DNA of 64,000 nt from Micromonospora zingiberis (GCF_004331455.1 NZ_SJJR01000013.1:1-64000); one strand, 5' to 3'; counted from the first letter of the stretch, positions 18,232 to 26,850 are shown. Program-made: numbers and translations. The notes: generated by a model not told the origin, from the letters alone.

Positions 18232-18260
18232 ACGGTATGCCCTGTGCTGCCGGGACACAA
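18232..18260 (-). promoter_or_regulatory. Candidate hupB promoter
   Basis: On the minus strand TTGTGT (18260-18255) and TACCGT (18237-18232) are 17 bases apart, giving a start site near 18225 and a leader of about 43 bases with the strong AGGAGG ribosome site. The match to the sigma70-type consensus is partial. Confidence 0.45.
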
Positions 18261-18296
18261 ACATTCGGTGGAAAAAAGCCCTTGTGTCGTAACGGA

Positions 18297-18329
18297 TTCG
18301 CCCCCACCGGTGGCACCGGTGGGGGCGAA
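18297..18329 (-). terminator. Strong terminator of the leuC-leuD operon
   Basis: A perfect 15-bp stem, TTCGCCCCCACCGGT (18297-18311) with ACCGGTGGGGGCGAA (18315-18329), and a GGC loop, 26 bases past the leuD stop. It isolates leuCD transcription from the hupB promoter. Confidence 0.8.
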
Positions 18330-18354
18330 ATCGGCGGCGCGATGCGGCGAACGG

Positions 18355-18942
18355 CTACGCGACCCGGGGCAGGAAGGGGGGTCGGGTGGCCTCGAAGGCG
18401 CCGATCTGCGCCTCGTGCCGAAGGGTGAGTCCAATGTCGTCCAAGCCCTCCAGCAGCCGCCAGCGGCTGAAATCGTCGAGCGGGAACGACCAGGTGGAGG
18501 TGCCGGCCTGGACCTGGCGGGCGGTCAGGTCGACGGTGATCGGGGTGGCCGGGTCGGACTCGACCAGACCCCAGATCTCCTCGACCGCTGTCAATTCCAG
18601 CTCCACCGGAAGCAACCCTTCCTTGAGGGCGTTGCCCCGGAAGATGTCACCGAAGCGAGGAGAGATCACGACTCGGAAGCCGTAGTCACGCAACGCCCAC
18701 ACGGCATGCTCGCGAGACGACCCGGTGCCGAACTCCGGCCCGGCCACGAGAATCGACGCCCCGGAATATGATTGATCGTTGAGTACGAATCCAGGGTCCT
18801 CACGCCACGCGCTGAACAACCCGTCGGCGAAACCGGTACGGGTCACCCGCTTCAGGTAGACGGCCGGAATGATCTGGTCCGTGTCCACGTCGGACCGACG
18901 CAGCGGCACGGCGGTGCCGGTGTGCACGGTGAACTTGTCCAT
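18355..18942 (-). CDS. leuD: 3-isopropylmalate dehydratase small subunit
   Basis: A 195-residue small (swivel-domain) subunit that with LeuC isomerises 2- to 3-isopropylmalate in leucine synthesis. Characteristic segments: [35 protein letters not shown], and [16 protein letters not shown] 18942 begins [15 protein letters not shown]; the long frame upstream is a shadow of leuC. It lies 14 bases after leuC, so co-transcribed and probably co-translated. Confidence 0.97.
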   Translation of the reverse strand: MDKFTVHTGTAVPLRRSDVDTDQIIPAVYLKRVTRTGFADGLFSAWREDPGFVLNDQSYSGASILVAGPEFGTGSSREHAVWALRDYGFRVVISPRFGDIFRGNALKEGLLPVELELTAVEEIWGLVESDPATPITVDLTARQVQAGTSTWSFPLDDFSRWRLLEGLDDIGLTLRHEAQIGAFEATRPPFLPRVA

Positions 18943-18956
18943 CTGTCGCAGCCCTT

Positions 18957-20402
18957 CTACAGATCGGCGGGGGCGGCCAGCCGGCCGGTCACGGCGGTCG
19001 CGGCGGCGACCGGCGGGCTCACCAGGTGGGTACGTCCACCCCGGCCCTGGCGACCCTCGAAGTTCCGGTTGGAGGTCGAGGCGGAGCGCTGCCCCGGCGA
19101 GAGCGTGTCCGGGTTCATGCCCAGACACATCGAGCAGCCGGCGAAGCGCCACTCCGCACCGGCGTCGGTGAAGACCTTGTCCAGCCCTTCGGCCTCGGCC
19201 GCCTCCCGAACGGCGGCGGAACCGGGCACCACCAGCATGCGTACGCCGTCGGCGACCCGATGGCCGCGCAGCACGTCGGCGGCGGCCCGCAGGTCCTCCA
19301 GCCGGCCGTTGGTGCAGGAACCGACGAAGACCACGTCGACCGCGAGGTCCCGCAGCGGCGTGCCCGCCCGCAGGTCCATGTACTCCAACGCGCGGCGCGC
19401 GGCGGCCCGCTCCGGTTCGGTGCCGAAGGAGTCCGGGTCCGGCACGCTGGCGGCCAGCGGGGCGCCCTGCCCGGGGTTGGTGCCCCAGGTGACGAACGGC
19501 GTGATCTCGGCGGCGTCCAGGGTCACCTCGGCGTCGAAGGTCGCGCCCTCGTCGGTGGGCAGCGTCCGCCAGTAGGCGACCGCCGCGTCCCAGTCGGCGC
19601 CGGCCGGCGCGTTGGGCCGCCCCTTCAGGTACGCGAAGGTGGTCTCGTCCGGCGCGATCATGCCGGCCTTGGCGCCCCACTCGATCGACATGTTGGCGAT
19701 GGTCATCCGGCCTTCCATGGACAGCGCCCGGATCGCCTCGCCGCGATACTCGACGATGTGCCCGCGCCCGCCACCGGTGCCGACCTTGGCGATCAGCGCG
19801 AGCACCAGGTCCTTCGCGGTGACGCCGGGGCCAAGCTCGCCGTCGACGGTGACCGCCATGGTCTTCGGCCGGGCCTGCGGCAGCGTCTGGGTGGCCAGCA
19901 CGTGCTCGACCTCGCTGGTGCCGATACCGAAGGCCAGGGCACCGAACGCGCCGTGGGTGGCGGTGTGCGAGTCGCCGCAGACGATGGTCATGCCGGGCTG
20001 GGTGAGCCCGAGTTGCGGGCCGATGACGTGCACGATGCCCTGGTTCTCGTCGCCCAGCGGGTGCAGCTTCACGCCGAACTCGGCACAGTTGCGGCGCAGC
20101 GTCTCGATCTGCGTACGCGAGGTGGGGTCGGCGATGGTGAGCAGGTCACCACGGCGCAGCCGGAACGAGGGATCCGCGTACCCGGTCGGGGTGTTGTGAT
20201 CCTCGGTCGCGAGCGTGAGGTCGGTACGGCGCACCGGGCGGCCGGCCAGGCGCAGCCCGTCGAAGGCCTGCGGGCTGGTCACCTCGTGCAGCAGGTGCAG
20301 GTCGATGAAGAGCAGATCGGGCTCTCCCTCGGCGGACCGGACGACGTGTGCGTCCCAGACCTTCTCGGCCAGGGTCCTCGGCTCAGGAGTGACTCCCACC
20401 AT
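18957..20402 (-). CDS. leuC: 3-isopropylmalate dehydratase large subunit
   Basis: A 481-residue aconitase-family [4Fe-4S] enzyme. Cluster cysteines are in FVGSCTNGR and GCSMCLGMN. Other landmarks are [18 protein letters not shown] near the N-terminus and [20 protein letters not shown]. It starts at ATG 20402, with an AGGA site about 10 bases upstream. It is transcribed divergently from the IclR regulator ndgR, only 37 bases away. This is the arrangement known for NdgR/LtbR control of leuCD in streptomycetes and corynebacteria. Confidence 0.97.
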   Translation of the reverse strand: MVGVTPEPRTLAEKVWDAHVVRSAEGEPDLLFIDLHLLHEVTSPQAFDGLRLAGRPVRRTDLTLATEDHNTPTGYADPSFRLRRGDLLTIADPTSRTQIETLRRNCAEFGVKLHPLGDENQGIVHVIGPQLGLTQPGMTIVCGDSHTATHGAFGALAFGIGTSEVEHVLATQTLPQARPKTMAVTVDGELGPGVTAKDLVLALIAKVGTGGGRGHIVEYRGEAIRALSMEGRMTIANMSIEWGAKAGMIAPDETTFAYLKGRPNAPAGADWDAAVAYWRTLPTDEGATFDAEVTLDAAEITPFVTWGTNPGQGAPLAASVPDPDSFGTEPERAAARRALEYMDLRAGTPLRDLAVDVVFVGSCTNGRLEDLRAAADVLRGHRVADGVRMLVVPGSAAVREAAEAEGLDKVFTDAGAEWRFAGCSMCLGMNPDTLSPGQRSASTSNRNFEGRQGRGGRTHLVSPPVAAATAVTGRLAAPADL

Positions 20403-20439
20403 CTGGACATCCTAAATTCTGGGAGGTAAATTTCGGCTT
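20403..20439. promoter_or_regulatory. 37-base divergent leuC/ndgR control region with near-palindrome
   Basis: An unusually short, AT-rich spacer containing TAAATTctgggaggTAAATTT, a near-direct/near-inverted arrangement of AAATT elements. GGGAGG at 20421-20426 can also serve as the ndgR ribosome site. Both promoters must overlap the start of the opposite gene or this spacer. It is the obvious place for NdgR binding, as known for this regulator family; the exact operator is inferred. Confidence 0.5.
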
Positions 20440-21138
20440 GTGGGACACAGTATGAGCGGTGTCGGCGTTCTCGACAAGGCGGTGGTCATCCTGGCCGCCT
20501 GCGTCGACGGCGCCAGCCTGGCCGAACTCGTTGAACGCACCAAGCTGCCCCGGGCCACCGCGCACCGGCTGGCACAGGCGCTGGAGATCCACCGGATGCT
20601 GGTCCGGGACACGCAGGGCCGCTGGCGCCCCGGCCCCCGGCTGGGCGAGCTGGCCAACGCCGCGCCGGACGTACTGCTGACCGCGGCCGAGCCACTGCTG
20701 GCCGCGCTACGCGACGCCACCGGCGAAAGCGCCCAGCTCTACCTGCGCCGGGCCGACGAACGGATCTGCGTGGCCGCCGCCGAACGGGCCAGCGGCCTGC
20801 GGGACACCGTCCCGGTCGGCTCGGTGCTGCCAATGACCGCCGGCTCGGCGGCGCAGATCCTGCTCGCCTGGGAACCGCCCGAGGCGGTGATGCCACTGCT
20901 GCCCCGGTCCAAGTTCACCGGCCGCACCCTCGCCGAGGTACGCCGACGCGGCTGGGCGCAGAGCGTCGCCGAACGCGAAGCCGGTGTGGCCAGCGTCTCC
21001 GCCCCCATCCGCGACCGCACCGGCCGCGTCATCGCCGCCATCAGCATCTCCGGCCCCATCGAACGCCTCGGCCGCCGCCCCGGCGAACGCCACGCCATGG
21101 CCGTAGTAAGAGCCGGCCAACGCCTCTCCGGCCTCTAA
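20440..21138 (+). CDS. ndgR: IclR-family regulator NdgR (leucine biosynthesis/quorum-type regulator)
   Basis: A 232-residue IclR protein. The winged helix-turn-helix covers about residues 5-65 (SGVGVLDKAVVILAACVDGA, then PRATAHRLAQALEIH), and the effector domain ends ISISGPIERLGRRPGERHA. It is divergent from leuC, the classic NdgR/LtbR context, so it likely controls leuCD and possibly other amino acid genes. GTG 20440 is favoured because GGGAGG lies 13 bases upstream. ATG 20452, which is farther from that site, is the alternative. Confidence 0.93.
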   Translation: MGHSMSGVGVLDKAVVILAACVDGASLAELVERTKLPRATAHRLAQALEIHRMLVRDTQGRWRPGPRLGELANAAPDVLLTAAEPLLAALRDATGESAQLYLRRADERICVAAAERASGLRDTVPVGSVLPMTAGSAAQILLAWEPPEAVMPLLPRSKFTGRTLAEVRRRGWAQSVAEREAGVASVSAPIRDRTGRVIAAISISGPIERLGRRPGERHAMAVVRAGQRLSGL

Positions 21139-21194
21139 CCCACCCCCACCCCCACCCCCCACCCCCCTCTCCCCCTCCGACCCGGCTCGGCCCG

Positions 21195-21254
21195 GTTGAT
21201 CAAGAGGTTTTGGTCTCCACCAGGCCAGACCCCGACGCAAACCTCTTGATCAAC
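21195..21254. repeat. GTTGATCAAGAGG palindromic intergenic element
   Basis: GTTGATCAAGAGGTTT (21195-21210) and AAACCTCTTGATCAAC (21239-21254) form a perfect 16-bp outer stem. Inside, GGTCT (21212-21216) can pair with AGACC (21226-21230), giving a two-tier hairpin. It lies between convergent ndgR and the tRNA-Glu genes and may act as a terminator. I recall similar palindromes in many Micromonosporaceae intergenic regions, but could not check. Confidence 0.7.
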
Positions 21255-21299
21255 TCGCGCACAGGCGGGTGGGGTGGGCGGTTGCGGGGTGGGATGGGA

Positions 21300-21331
21300 G
21301 AAGCCCGTCTCGCGAGGGCGAGACGGGCTTC
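21300..21331 (-). terminator. Terminator of tRNA-Glu copy 1
   Basis: GAAGCCCGTCTCGC (21300-21313) pairs perfectly with GCGAGACGGGCTTC (21318-21331) across a four-base loop, eight bases past the 3' end of the tRNA. Confidence 0.8.
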
Positions 21332-21338
21332 GGTGTGG

Positions 21339-21411
21339 TAGCCCCGACCGGATTCGAACCGGCGCTACCGCCTTGAGAGGGCGGCGTCCTGGGCCGCTAG
21401 ACGACGGGGCC
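21339..21411 (-). tRNA. tRNA-Glu (anticodon CTC), copy 1
   Basis: A 73-base tRNA read on the minus strand, beginning GGCCCCGTCGTCTAGCGGCC. The anticodon arm GCCGCCCTCTCAAGGCGG has CTC, the T arm contains GGTTCGAATCC, the acceptor 3' strand is CGGGGCT, and the discriminator is A. CCA is not encoded. It is identical to copy 2 at 21607-21679. Confidence 0.97.
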
Positions 21412-21563
21412 AGAACTTTCCTGGTTCACCGCCCCTGCGGGCGGTGCGGCAGTAGTCTAGCGGCGTCTTTCGCGACTGCGATATCTGGGGTCGGCCGGTA
21501 CCGTTCGTCCAGGCCGGAGCGGTTTCACCCGATCGGGTGTCGCACCGGCCAGCCGTAAACGAA

Positions 21564-21594
21564 ACGGCTCGTCCCGCCGAGCGGAACGAGCCGT
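21564..21594 (-). terminator. Terminator of tRNA-Glu copy 2
   Basis: ACGGCTCGTCCCGC (21564-21577) with GCGGAACGAGCCGT (21581-21594) forms a 14-bp stem with one G-U-type mismatch and a CGA loop, 12 bases past the tRNA. Confidence 0.75.
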
Positions 21595-21606
21595 GCACTG
21601 AAACTG

Positions 21607-21679
21607 TAGCCCCGACCGGATTCGAACCGGCGCTACCGCCTTGAGAGGGCGGCGTCCTGGGCCGCTAGACGACGGGGCC
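21607..21679 (-). tRNA. tRNA-Glu (anticodon CTC), copy 2
   Basis: Base-for-base identical to the copy at 21339-21411 over all 73 positions, but with a different downstream terminator. The pair is therefore a tandem duplication of the mature tRNA segment with separate 3' flanks. Confidence 0.97.
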
Positions 21680-21815
21680 AGAACAACAATGCGACACCAC
21701 CTCTACGGTGGTGCCGCCGAACTCTACCAGACCTCTTGACCGAGCCCCTTGCGGAGCATCGGTGCTGAACTCCACCAGAATCCAGCGACCTCGGTTCTTT
21801 CGAACCTCGGCTGCG

Positions 21816-21887
21816 CTGGGGTACCAGGACTCGAACCTAGACTAACTGAACCAGAATCAGTCGGGCTGCCAATTACCCCATACCCCA
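21816..21887 (-). tRNA. tRNA-Gln (anticodon CTG)
   Basis: A 72-base tRNA on the minus strand beginning TGGGGTATGGGGTAATTGG. The anticodon is CTG in GATTCTGGTTC, the T arm is GGTTCGAGTCC, the acceptor is closed by TACCCCA, and the discriminator is G. CCA is not encoded. Probably transcribed leftward ahead of the two tRNA-Glu genes. Confidence 0.96.
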
Positions 21888-21982
21888 TCGGCCCCTTGCG
21901 GCGCCGGGATCAAACTCTACCCTCCCGGCACCGACAGGCCAAATCGACTTCCCCAAACCGGCCCTGAGCTGCCGAAACAGGG

Positions 21983-22786
21983 TCAGGACGCGGACATCAC
22001 CGGATTGCTCAGGTCGCCGATCCCCTCGATCCGGACGGTCACCGTATCCCCGTCCGTGAGCGGGCTAACCCCCTCCGGGGTACCGGTCAGCACGACGTCG
22101 CCCGGCAACAGCGTCATCACGTGCGAGATGTACGACACCAGGGCGGGCACGTCGAAGACCATGTCCCGGGTCCGGCCCAGTTGGCGGACCTCCATCTCCT
22201 CCGGGTCGCGCCCCACCTCGCACCGGACTTCCAGGTCCCTGACGTCGAGGCCGGTGGTGATCCAGGGCCCGATCGGGCAGAACGAGTCGAACCCCTTGGC
22301 CCGGGTCCACTGGCTGTCGGAGCGCTGGAGGTCCCGGGCGGTGACGTCGTTGGCGCAGGTGTACCCGAAGATGGCCCGCTGCGCCGCGGCCCGGTCGGCC
22401 CGGCGTGCGCCGGGGGCACCGATCACCACCGCCAGCTCCGCCTCGTGCTCGACCTGCTTGCTGAGCTCGGGCAGCCGGATCGCGTCCCGGGGGCCGATGA
22501 CGGAGGTGGAGGGCTTGAGGAACAGCAGCGGCTCGCTCGGCACCTCGTTCCCGTGCTCGGCGGCGTGCTCGGCGTAGTTGCGGCCGACGCAGACCACCTT
22601 GCTGGGCAGGATCGGCGAGAGCAGCCGGACGTCGGACAGCGCCCAACGGACGCCACTGAACGTTATCTGGCCGAACGGGTGACCCGAGATCTCGGCGATG
22701 GTGAGCCCTTGCGGGCCCGCCTCCGGCTCTCCCTCGACGACTCCGAACGACATTCCCTTGGCATGAGCGAAACGAGCGATACGCAC
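21983..22786 (-). CDS. Fumarylacetoacetate hydrolase-family protein
   Basis: A 267-residue FAH-superfamily enzyme, acting on 2-oxo acids or acylpyruvates (C-C hydrolysis or decarboxylation) with a bound divalent metal. Landmarks: VVCVGRNYAEHAAEHGNE, HEAELAVVIGAPGARR with metal ligands, GYTCANDVTARDLQRSD, and GTPEGVSPLTDGDTV near the C-terminus. The start is GTG 22786. In mycobacteria and streptomycetes the homologue sits beside gltX; here tRNA-Gln and tRNA-Glu genes follow instead. The exact substrate cannot be assigned. Confidence 0.9.
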   Translation of the reverse strand: MRIARFAHAKGMSFGVVEGEPEAGPQGLTIAEISGHPFGQITFSGVRWALSDVRLLSPILPSKVVCVGRNYAEHAAEHGNEVPSEPLLFLKPSTSVIGPRDAIRLPELSKQVEHEAELAVVIGAPGARRADRAAAQRAIFGYTCANDVTARDLQRSDSQWTRAKGFDSFCPIGPWITTGLDVRDLEVRCEVGRDPEEMEVRQLGRTRDMVFDVPALVSYISHVMTLLPGDVVLTGTPEGVSPLTDGDTVTVRIEGIGDLSNPVMSAS

Positions 22787-22920
22787 CAGGCCAATCTAGT
22801 CCCGCCCGCCGAGCAGGTGCGGCACTTTACCCCGGACGATCATCCTCGGCGCCGGATTCACCGCTTCGTACCCGCGCGATGTCACCGCCCACCTAGCGTC
22901 GGCTGCGGAGGTTCGTTCGT

Positions 22921-24207
22921 ATGCCTGCATCGACACGACACCACAGGGCCCTCGCGGCGCTCGTGCACTGCGTCGGGTTTCTCACCGCCGCCCTGCCGGC
23001 GCTGCCGGCGCTCGCCACCGCGGACGCCGCAGCGGCCGGTCGGCCGTACCCGGCGGCCGCGACGGCCGAGCCCACGATGCCCGCAGCGCCACCGGCGGTG
23101 CCCACCCCGACGAGGGTCGCCTCGCCGGCCCCCGCGCCCAAGGTCAGCGTGGCGGTCGCACCGTCGAGCACCGCCCAGCCGGGCTACCGCATCGAGGTCC
23201 GCAACGCGGGCAACGCCCCGGTGGACACGACGGTGCGCCAGGAACTGCCCCAGGGTGTCTCGGCGACCGCGATCAGTGCCGGCGGCCGGGAGGTACGCCC
23301 CGGCGGGTCGACGGCGACGGAGGTGACCTGGCGGCTGAAGTTGCCACCGCGCAGCACCACCAAACTGGACACCACGCTGACCGTCGGCGCGGCGCAGCAG
23401 CCGGTGACCGCTCCGGCGTGCGCCTTCGCCGTCGATGGCCGCCAGCCGTACGACTGCGCGACCGCCACCTGGACGGCCCCGGATGCCGCCGCGGCGCAGC
23501 CGGAGCCCTCGGGGTGGCGTTCCCAGGCGCCCGCCCTGCTGGCCGGTGCGGCCGTGCTGCTGGTGCTCGGTCTGGTGGCGTTCGTCACCTGGCGGCGGCG
23601 ACGGCCGCCGGTCGCGGCGGCGCTGGCCTCGGACGGGCCGGGGCGGGTCTACCCCCGACCGGCCGCACCTCGGCCACCTGCGCGCCGCCGTACCCCGCCG
23701 GTCTGGTTGGTCGTGCCGGTGGCCGCGACAGTGCTGGCGGCCACGGTCGGCACCGCCGCCTGGACCGCGACCCGGCGGGTCGCCGCGATCGACACCGACA
23801 GCCAGCCGACCAACGGAGCCTGGAAGGGCACCGGGGTCAGCGGTGGACTGGGCGTACCGCTGCGGGAGGACGCGTTCGAGTTCACCGTCTATCGGATGGT
23901 CTGCGATCCGGGCCGGGGCGCCCGGCAGTGCCAGGCCACCGTCGGGGTCCGGAACCTGACCCCGGAACACCAGAACTGGCACGGCAAGCTGCAACGGGCG
24001 TACCTGGCCGACGGCAACTGGGTGACCACCGACGAGCAGGCCACCCGGCGGGCGAACCAGGGCCGGGACGTCTTCGCCGAGCCGATGGCCGCGGGCAGCC
24101 GCCTGGTGCTGCCGTTGGTCTTCACCGTCAACGGCGGCGAGGCACCGCAGCGGCTGGAGTTGCGCAGCGGGGTCTTCTCCGCCGGGGTGCGGGTGGACGT
24201 GCCCTGA
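22921..24207 (+). CDS. Secreted/membrane protein with N-terminal DUF11-like and C-terminal extracytoplasmic domain
   Basis: 428 residues. A signal peptide ends near residue 38. An Ala/Pro-rich linker precedes a beta-sandwich repeat (residues about 75-165: YRIEVRNAGNAPVDTTVRQE, then VTWRLKLPPRSTTKLDTTL) of the kind seen in DUF11-like surface proteins. A transmembrane helix is at about 203-222 with a WRRRR stop, then a second at about 262-282. A C-terminal domain (about 300-428) resembles DUF4352-type folds (FEFTVYRMVCDP, ATVGVRNLTPEHQNW). I do not recognise a named family. It may be a sortase-independent envelope protein. Confidence 0.75.
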   Translation: MPASTRHHRALAALVHCVGFLTAALPALPALATADAAAAGRPYPAAATAEPTMPAAPPAVPTPTRVASPAPAPKVSVAVAPSSTAQPGYRIEVRNAGNAPVDTTVRQELPQGVSATAISAGGREVRPGGSTATEVTWRLKLPPRSTTKLDTTLTVGAAQQPVTAPACAFAVDGRQPYDCATATWTAPDAAAAQPEPSGWRSQAPALLAGAAVLLVLGLVAFVTWRRRRPPVAAALASDGPGRVYPRPAAPRPPARRRTPPVWLVVPVAATVLAATVGTAAWTATRRVAAIDTDSQPTNGAWKGTGVSGGLGVPLREDAFEFTVYRMVCDPGRGARQCQATVGVRNLTPEHQNWHGKLQRAYLADGNWVTTDEQATRRANQGRDVFAEPMAAGSRLVLPLVFTVNGGEAPQRLELRSGVFSAGVRVDVP

Positions 24208-24240
24208 CCAGCGGGCAGGCGACGGTCGTACCCTTGGACG

Positions 24241-25134
24241 GTGACCAGCCTGCCGGCTACCGCCTGGCTGCCCCGGGTGCGGGCGCACGAGGAGCGTGCC
24301 GACTCCCTCACCGCCGGGCACCGCAGCCGCAAGGCGGCGAAGCAACGCCATGCGATCGACGATTTTCTCTACGACTACTACGGCACCAGGCCGGCGGTGT
24401 TACGACGCTGGCACCCCGGGGTGGGGGTCCGGCTGGAGCCGGGACCGCACGGCCCGGCGCCCCATGGCCGGTGGCGTTGGTACGCCAGCGATCCCGACGG
24501 CACGGTCGGCTTCGACGCGGCGGCGTTCCTGGTCGACCGCGCCGACTCGGTACGCTTCATCCGGCGGCTGCTGTCCTCGATCTCGACGCGACCGGCCTTC
24601 ACCGGCTGCTTCGGTCTGCACGAGTGGGCGATGGTGTACCGCCAACGTGAGCACCGGCATCCCCTCCCGCTGCGGCTTGGCCAGCAGGGCACCGACGCGG
24701 TCGTCGAGGCACACCAGATCCGCTGCTCGCACTTTGACGCGTTCCGGTTCTTCACTCCCGACGCCGTCGACCTCAACCGCCTGCGCCCCACCCGGGCCAG
24801 CCAGGTCGACCTCGACCAGCCGGGCTGCCTGCACGCCGCGATGGACTGCCACAAGTGGGCGACCAAGCTCGGCCCGGCGGTCCCCGGTGAACTGGCTCTC
24901 GACTGTTTCGAGCTGGCCCGGGACATCCGGCTGCTCGACATGCAGGCGTCGCCGTACGACCTCTCCGCGTACGGGGAACCGGCGGTGGCCATCGAGACGC
25001 CCGAGGGCAAGGCCGAGTACGTGGCGCGGCAACGCGAGTTCTCGCAGCGCTCCGGTCACCTTCGGGCTCGGCTGATCGACGTCTGCACGGCGCTGCTCGA
25101 CGCCGCTGAGCCACCCGCGATGGCGCGGGTGTGA
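24241..25134 (+). CDS. Conserved actinobacterial protein usually annotated 3-methyladenine DNA glycosylase
   Basis: A 297-residue cytoplasmic protein starting GTG 24241. It has conserved-looking blocks DDFLYDYYGTRPAVLRRWHP, GCFGLHEWAMVYRQ, IRCSHFDAFRFFTPDA, and QPGCLHAAMDCHKWATKL. Similar proteins are commonly labelled 3-methyladenine DNA glycosylase in actinomycete genomes, but I see no helix-hairpin-helix or AAG/MPG motif, so that label should be treated with caution. Several His and Cys residues could bind metal. No operon partner is obvious. It converges with the SGNH hydrolase gene. Confidence 0.6.
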   Translation: MTSLPATAWLPRVRAHEERADSLTAGHRSRKAAKQRHAIDDFLYDYYGTRPAVLRRWHPGVGVRLEPGPHGPAPHGRWRWYASDPDGTVGFDAAAFLVDRADSVRFIRRLLSSISTRPAFTGCFGLHEWAMVYRQREHRHPLPLRLGQQGTDAVVEAHQIRCSHFDAFRFFTPDAVDLNRLRPTRASQVDLDQPGCLHAAMDCHKWATKLGPAVPGELALDCFELARDIRLLDMQASPYDLSAYGEPAVAIETPEGKAEYVARQREFSQRSGHLRARLIDVCTALLDAAEPPAMARV

Positions 25135-25179
25135 CCGAGGTCCGGGGCCGCCCACCCTGGCGCGGCCCCGGTCCGGGGG

Positions 25180-26325
25180 TCACGCCCGGGAGCAGCGTGC
25201 TGTCGGGGCGGTGTTGGTGGCGCCGGCGGAGGCCAGGAACCCGAAGGTGGTCTGCGCACCGGGCGACAGCGCACCGTTCCAACTGGCGTTACGGGCAGTG
25301 ACCGTTGGACCGCTTTGTGCTACCTCGGCGCTCCATGCCTGAGTGACCCGCTGACCGTCGGCGAAGTCGAGGCGGACCACCCAGCCGGCGAGCGACGTGC
25401 CACCGTCGTTACGTACGGTCACTTCCGCCTGGAACCCGCCCTGCCACTGACCGGCCAGCCGATAAACCGCGACACACTCGCCGGGCGCCGGCGTGGGCGT
25501 CGGGGTTGGGGTGGGCGTCGGGGTTGGGGTGGGCGTCGGGGTGGGCGTGGGAACGCCGGTCAGGGCCGCCACCAGGGGCGGATACCACCGGTCGGACATC
25601 TTGCGGTCGCCGGCGGCGTTGGGGTGCACCCCGTCGTAGGTGTCGGTGGTGGTGCTGAAGCCGGTCCACTGGTCCACCACGACGATCGGCGACTGCGCGG
25701 TGGTCTTGCCGGCCGCCCAGCCGTCGATGGCGCCGTTGAGCGCGACGACCCGCTGAGCGCAGTCCGGGCAGCTGCTCGGCGCCATCGGGATGATCTTCGC
25801 CACCAGGATGCGCATGGCGGGGTTGCTGGCCCGCATCTGGTCCACCAGCCGGCCGTACGCGGCGAGGATCGTGGCCGGCGCGATGTTGCTCCACACGTCG
25901 TTGGTGCCGAAGTGCATGAGCACGATGTCCGGCCGGGTCGCCGACAGCCAGCCCGGCAGCAGGTTCTGGTTGGCCACATTGGTGACCAGGTAGCCGCCGT
26001 GGCCCTCGTTGTCCCCGTCGTACGGCTGCCCGCAACCCTGCGGGCCGAGCGTCCCGACGAAATCGACGGCGGTGTGGCCGGTGGACTGGAGGCGGTTCCA
26101 GAGCAGGGCACGCCAACAACCCGGCGACCCGGTGATGGAGTCACCGAGCGGCATGATCCGTACCGGATCGGCCAGCGGTGCCGAGACGGCGGCCAGCGCC
26201 GGGCGGACCGACGTGGCGGGATTGGTGGGATCGGCGAGCGAGGTTGCCGGCACCGACCAGGCGGCGAGGGCGAGGAGGACGGCCGCGACCGGTGCGGCAG
26301 CGTTGCGGAATGGCCTACGGAGCAT
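25180..26325 (-). CDS. Secreted SGNH/GDSL hydrolase with Pro-Thr linker and CBM2-like module
   Basis: A 381-residue exported esterase. Signal peptide about 1-31. The SGNH domain (about 52-255) has block I GDSITGSPGCW, block III FGTNDVWSN, and block V DGVHPNAAGD with the Asp/His pair. A (PT)n linker spans about 257-277. The C-terminal about 100 residues form a cellulose-binding type 2-like module (ECVAVYRLAGQWQGGFQAEV, SLAGWVVRLDF, ASWNGALSPGAQTTFGF). The likely role is deacetylation of plant polysaccharides such as xylan or pectin. The linker is encoded by a short tandem repeat. Confidence 0.9.
   Translation of the reverse strand: MLRRPFRNAAAPVAAVLLALAAWSVPATSLADPTNPATSVRPALAAVSAPLADPVRIMPLGDSITGSPGCWRALLWNRLQSTGHTAVDFVGTLGPQGCGQPYDGDNEGHGGYLVTNVANQNLLPGWLSATRPDIVLMHFGTNDVWSNIAPATILAAYGRLVDQMRASNPAMRILVAKIIPMAPSSCPDCAQRVVALNGAIDGWAAGKTTAQSPIVVVDQWTGFSTTTDTYDGVHPNAAGDRKMSDRWYPPLVAALTGVPTPTPTPTPTPTPTPTPTPTPAPGECVAVYRLAGQWQGGFQAEVTVRNDGGTSLAGWVVRLDFADGQRVTQAWSAEVAQSGPTVTARNASWNGALSPGAQTTFGFLASAGATNTAPTARCSRA
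25492..25553. repeat. Hexanucleotide-type repeat encoding the Pro-Thr linker
   Basis: About ten imperfect units of the form GGGCGTCGGGGTTGGGGT (minus strand ACCCC/ACGCCC) encode alternating Pro-Thr in the SGNH-CBM2 linker. Such runs are prone to slippage, so linker length may vary between strains. Confidence 0.75.
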
Positions 26326-26424
26326 GGTGGAGGGACTCCTGTCACGTGTCGAGATGCGGTGTGACGGCCCTGACGCTCCCGCCGGAATTCAACCAAGGAG
26401 AACGAGAATCATCAATGGTTCGGG

Positions 26425-26850
26425 CTACTCGCCGTCCGCTCGACGATCGCGCTTGCGTTGGGACCGACGCTTCTTGTCGGCCAACCGGCGCTCTTTGGCC
26501 GCCCGGGACGGCCGGGTCGGCCGGCGCGGCGGCGGTGGCGGGGCGACCGCCTCGCGGAGCAGCGCGACCAGCCGCTCCCGGGCTGCCTCCCGGTTGGCCA
26601 ACTGTGCCCGGTGCTCGCTGGCGGCGATGGTCAGCACACCGTCGACCAGCCGCCCGGCGAGCCGGTCCAGCGCCCGCGCCCGCAACGACTCCGGCAGGCT
26701 GGGCGAGCCGGCCAGGTCGAAGCTCAGCTCCACCCGGGAGTCGGCGGTGTTGACGCCCTGCCCGCCCGGCCCGGATGACCGGGAGAAGCGTTCCCGCAGC
26801 TCGGCGGCGGGAACGACCCACCTATCGGTCACCCGCAGTCCGTCGTCCAC
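26425..26850 (-). CDS. arfB: Alternative ribosome-rescue factor ArfB (peptidyl-tRNA hydrolase)
   Basis: A 141-residue class I release-factor-like protein with the catalytic GGQ in SSGPGGQGVNTADSRVEL (residues about 25-42) and the long basic C-terminal tail that enters the empty mRNA channel (PRRPTRPSRAAKERRLADKK). It lacks a codon-recognition domain, as expected for ArfB/YaeJ, and hydrolyses peptidyl-tRNA on stalled ribosomes. The start is GTG 26850. It lies nine bases past a small membrane-protein gene on the same strand, suggesting co-transcription. Confidence 0.92.
   Translation of the reverse strand: MDDGLRVTDRWVVPAAELRERFSRSSGPGGQGVNTADSRVELSFDLAGSPSLPESLRARALDRLAGRLVDGVLTIAASEHRAQLANREAARERLVALLREAVAPPPPPRRPTRPSRAAKERRLADKKRRSQRKRDRRADGE

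Noticed and set aside
25492-25553. Short tandem repeats considered as a CRISPR array
   Set aside because: Units are 6-18 bases without unique spacers and are in frame as the Pro-Thr linker of a secreted enzyme. No CRISPR array was seen anywhere in the window.
26178-26753. Plus-strand ORF opposite arfB with an AAGGAG-like site near 26397
   Set aside because: The ribosome-site-like sequence is suggestive, but the product is Arg/Pro/Ala low complexity and antisense to a gene with an intact GGQ motif.
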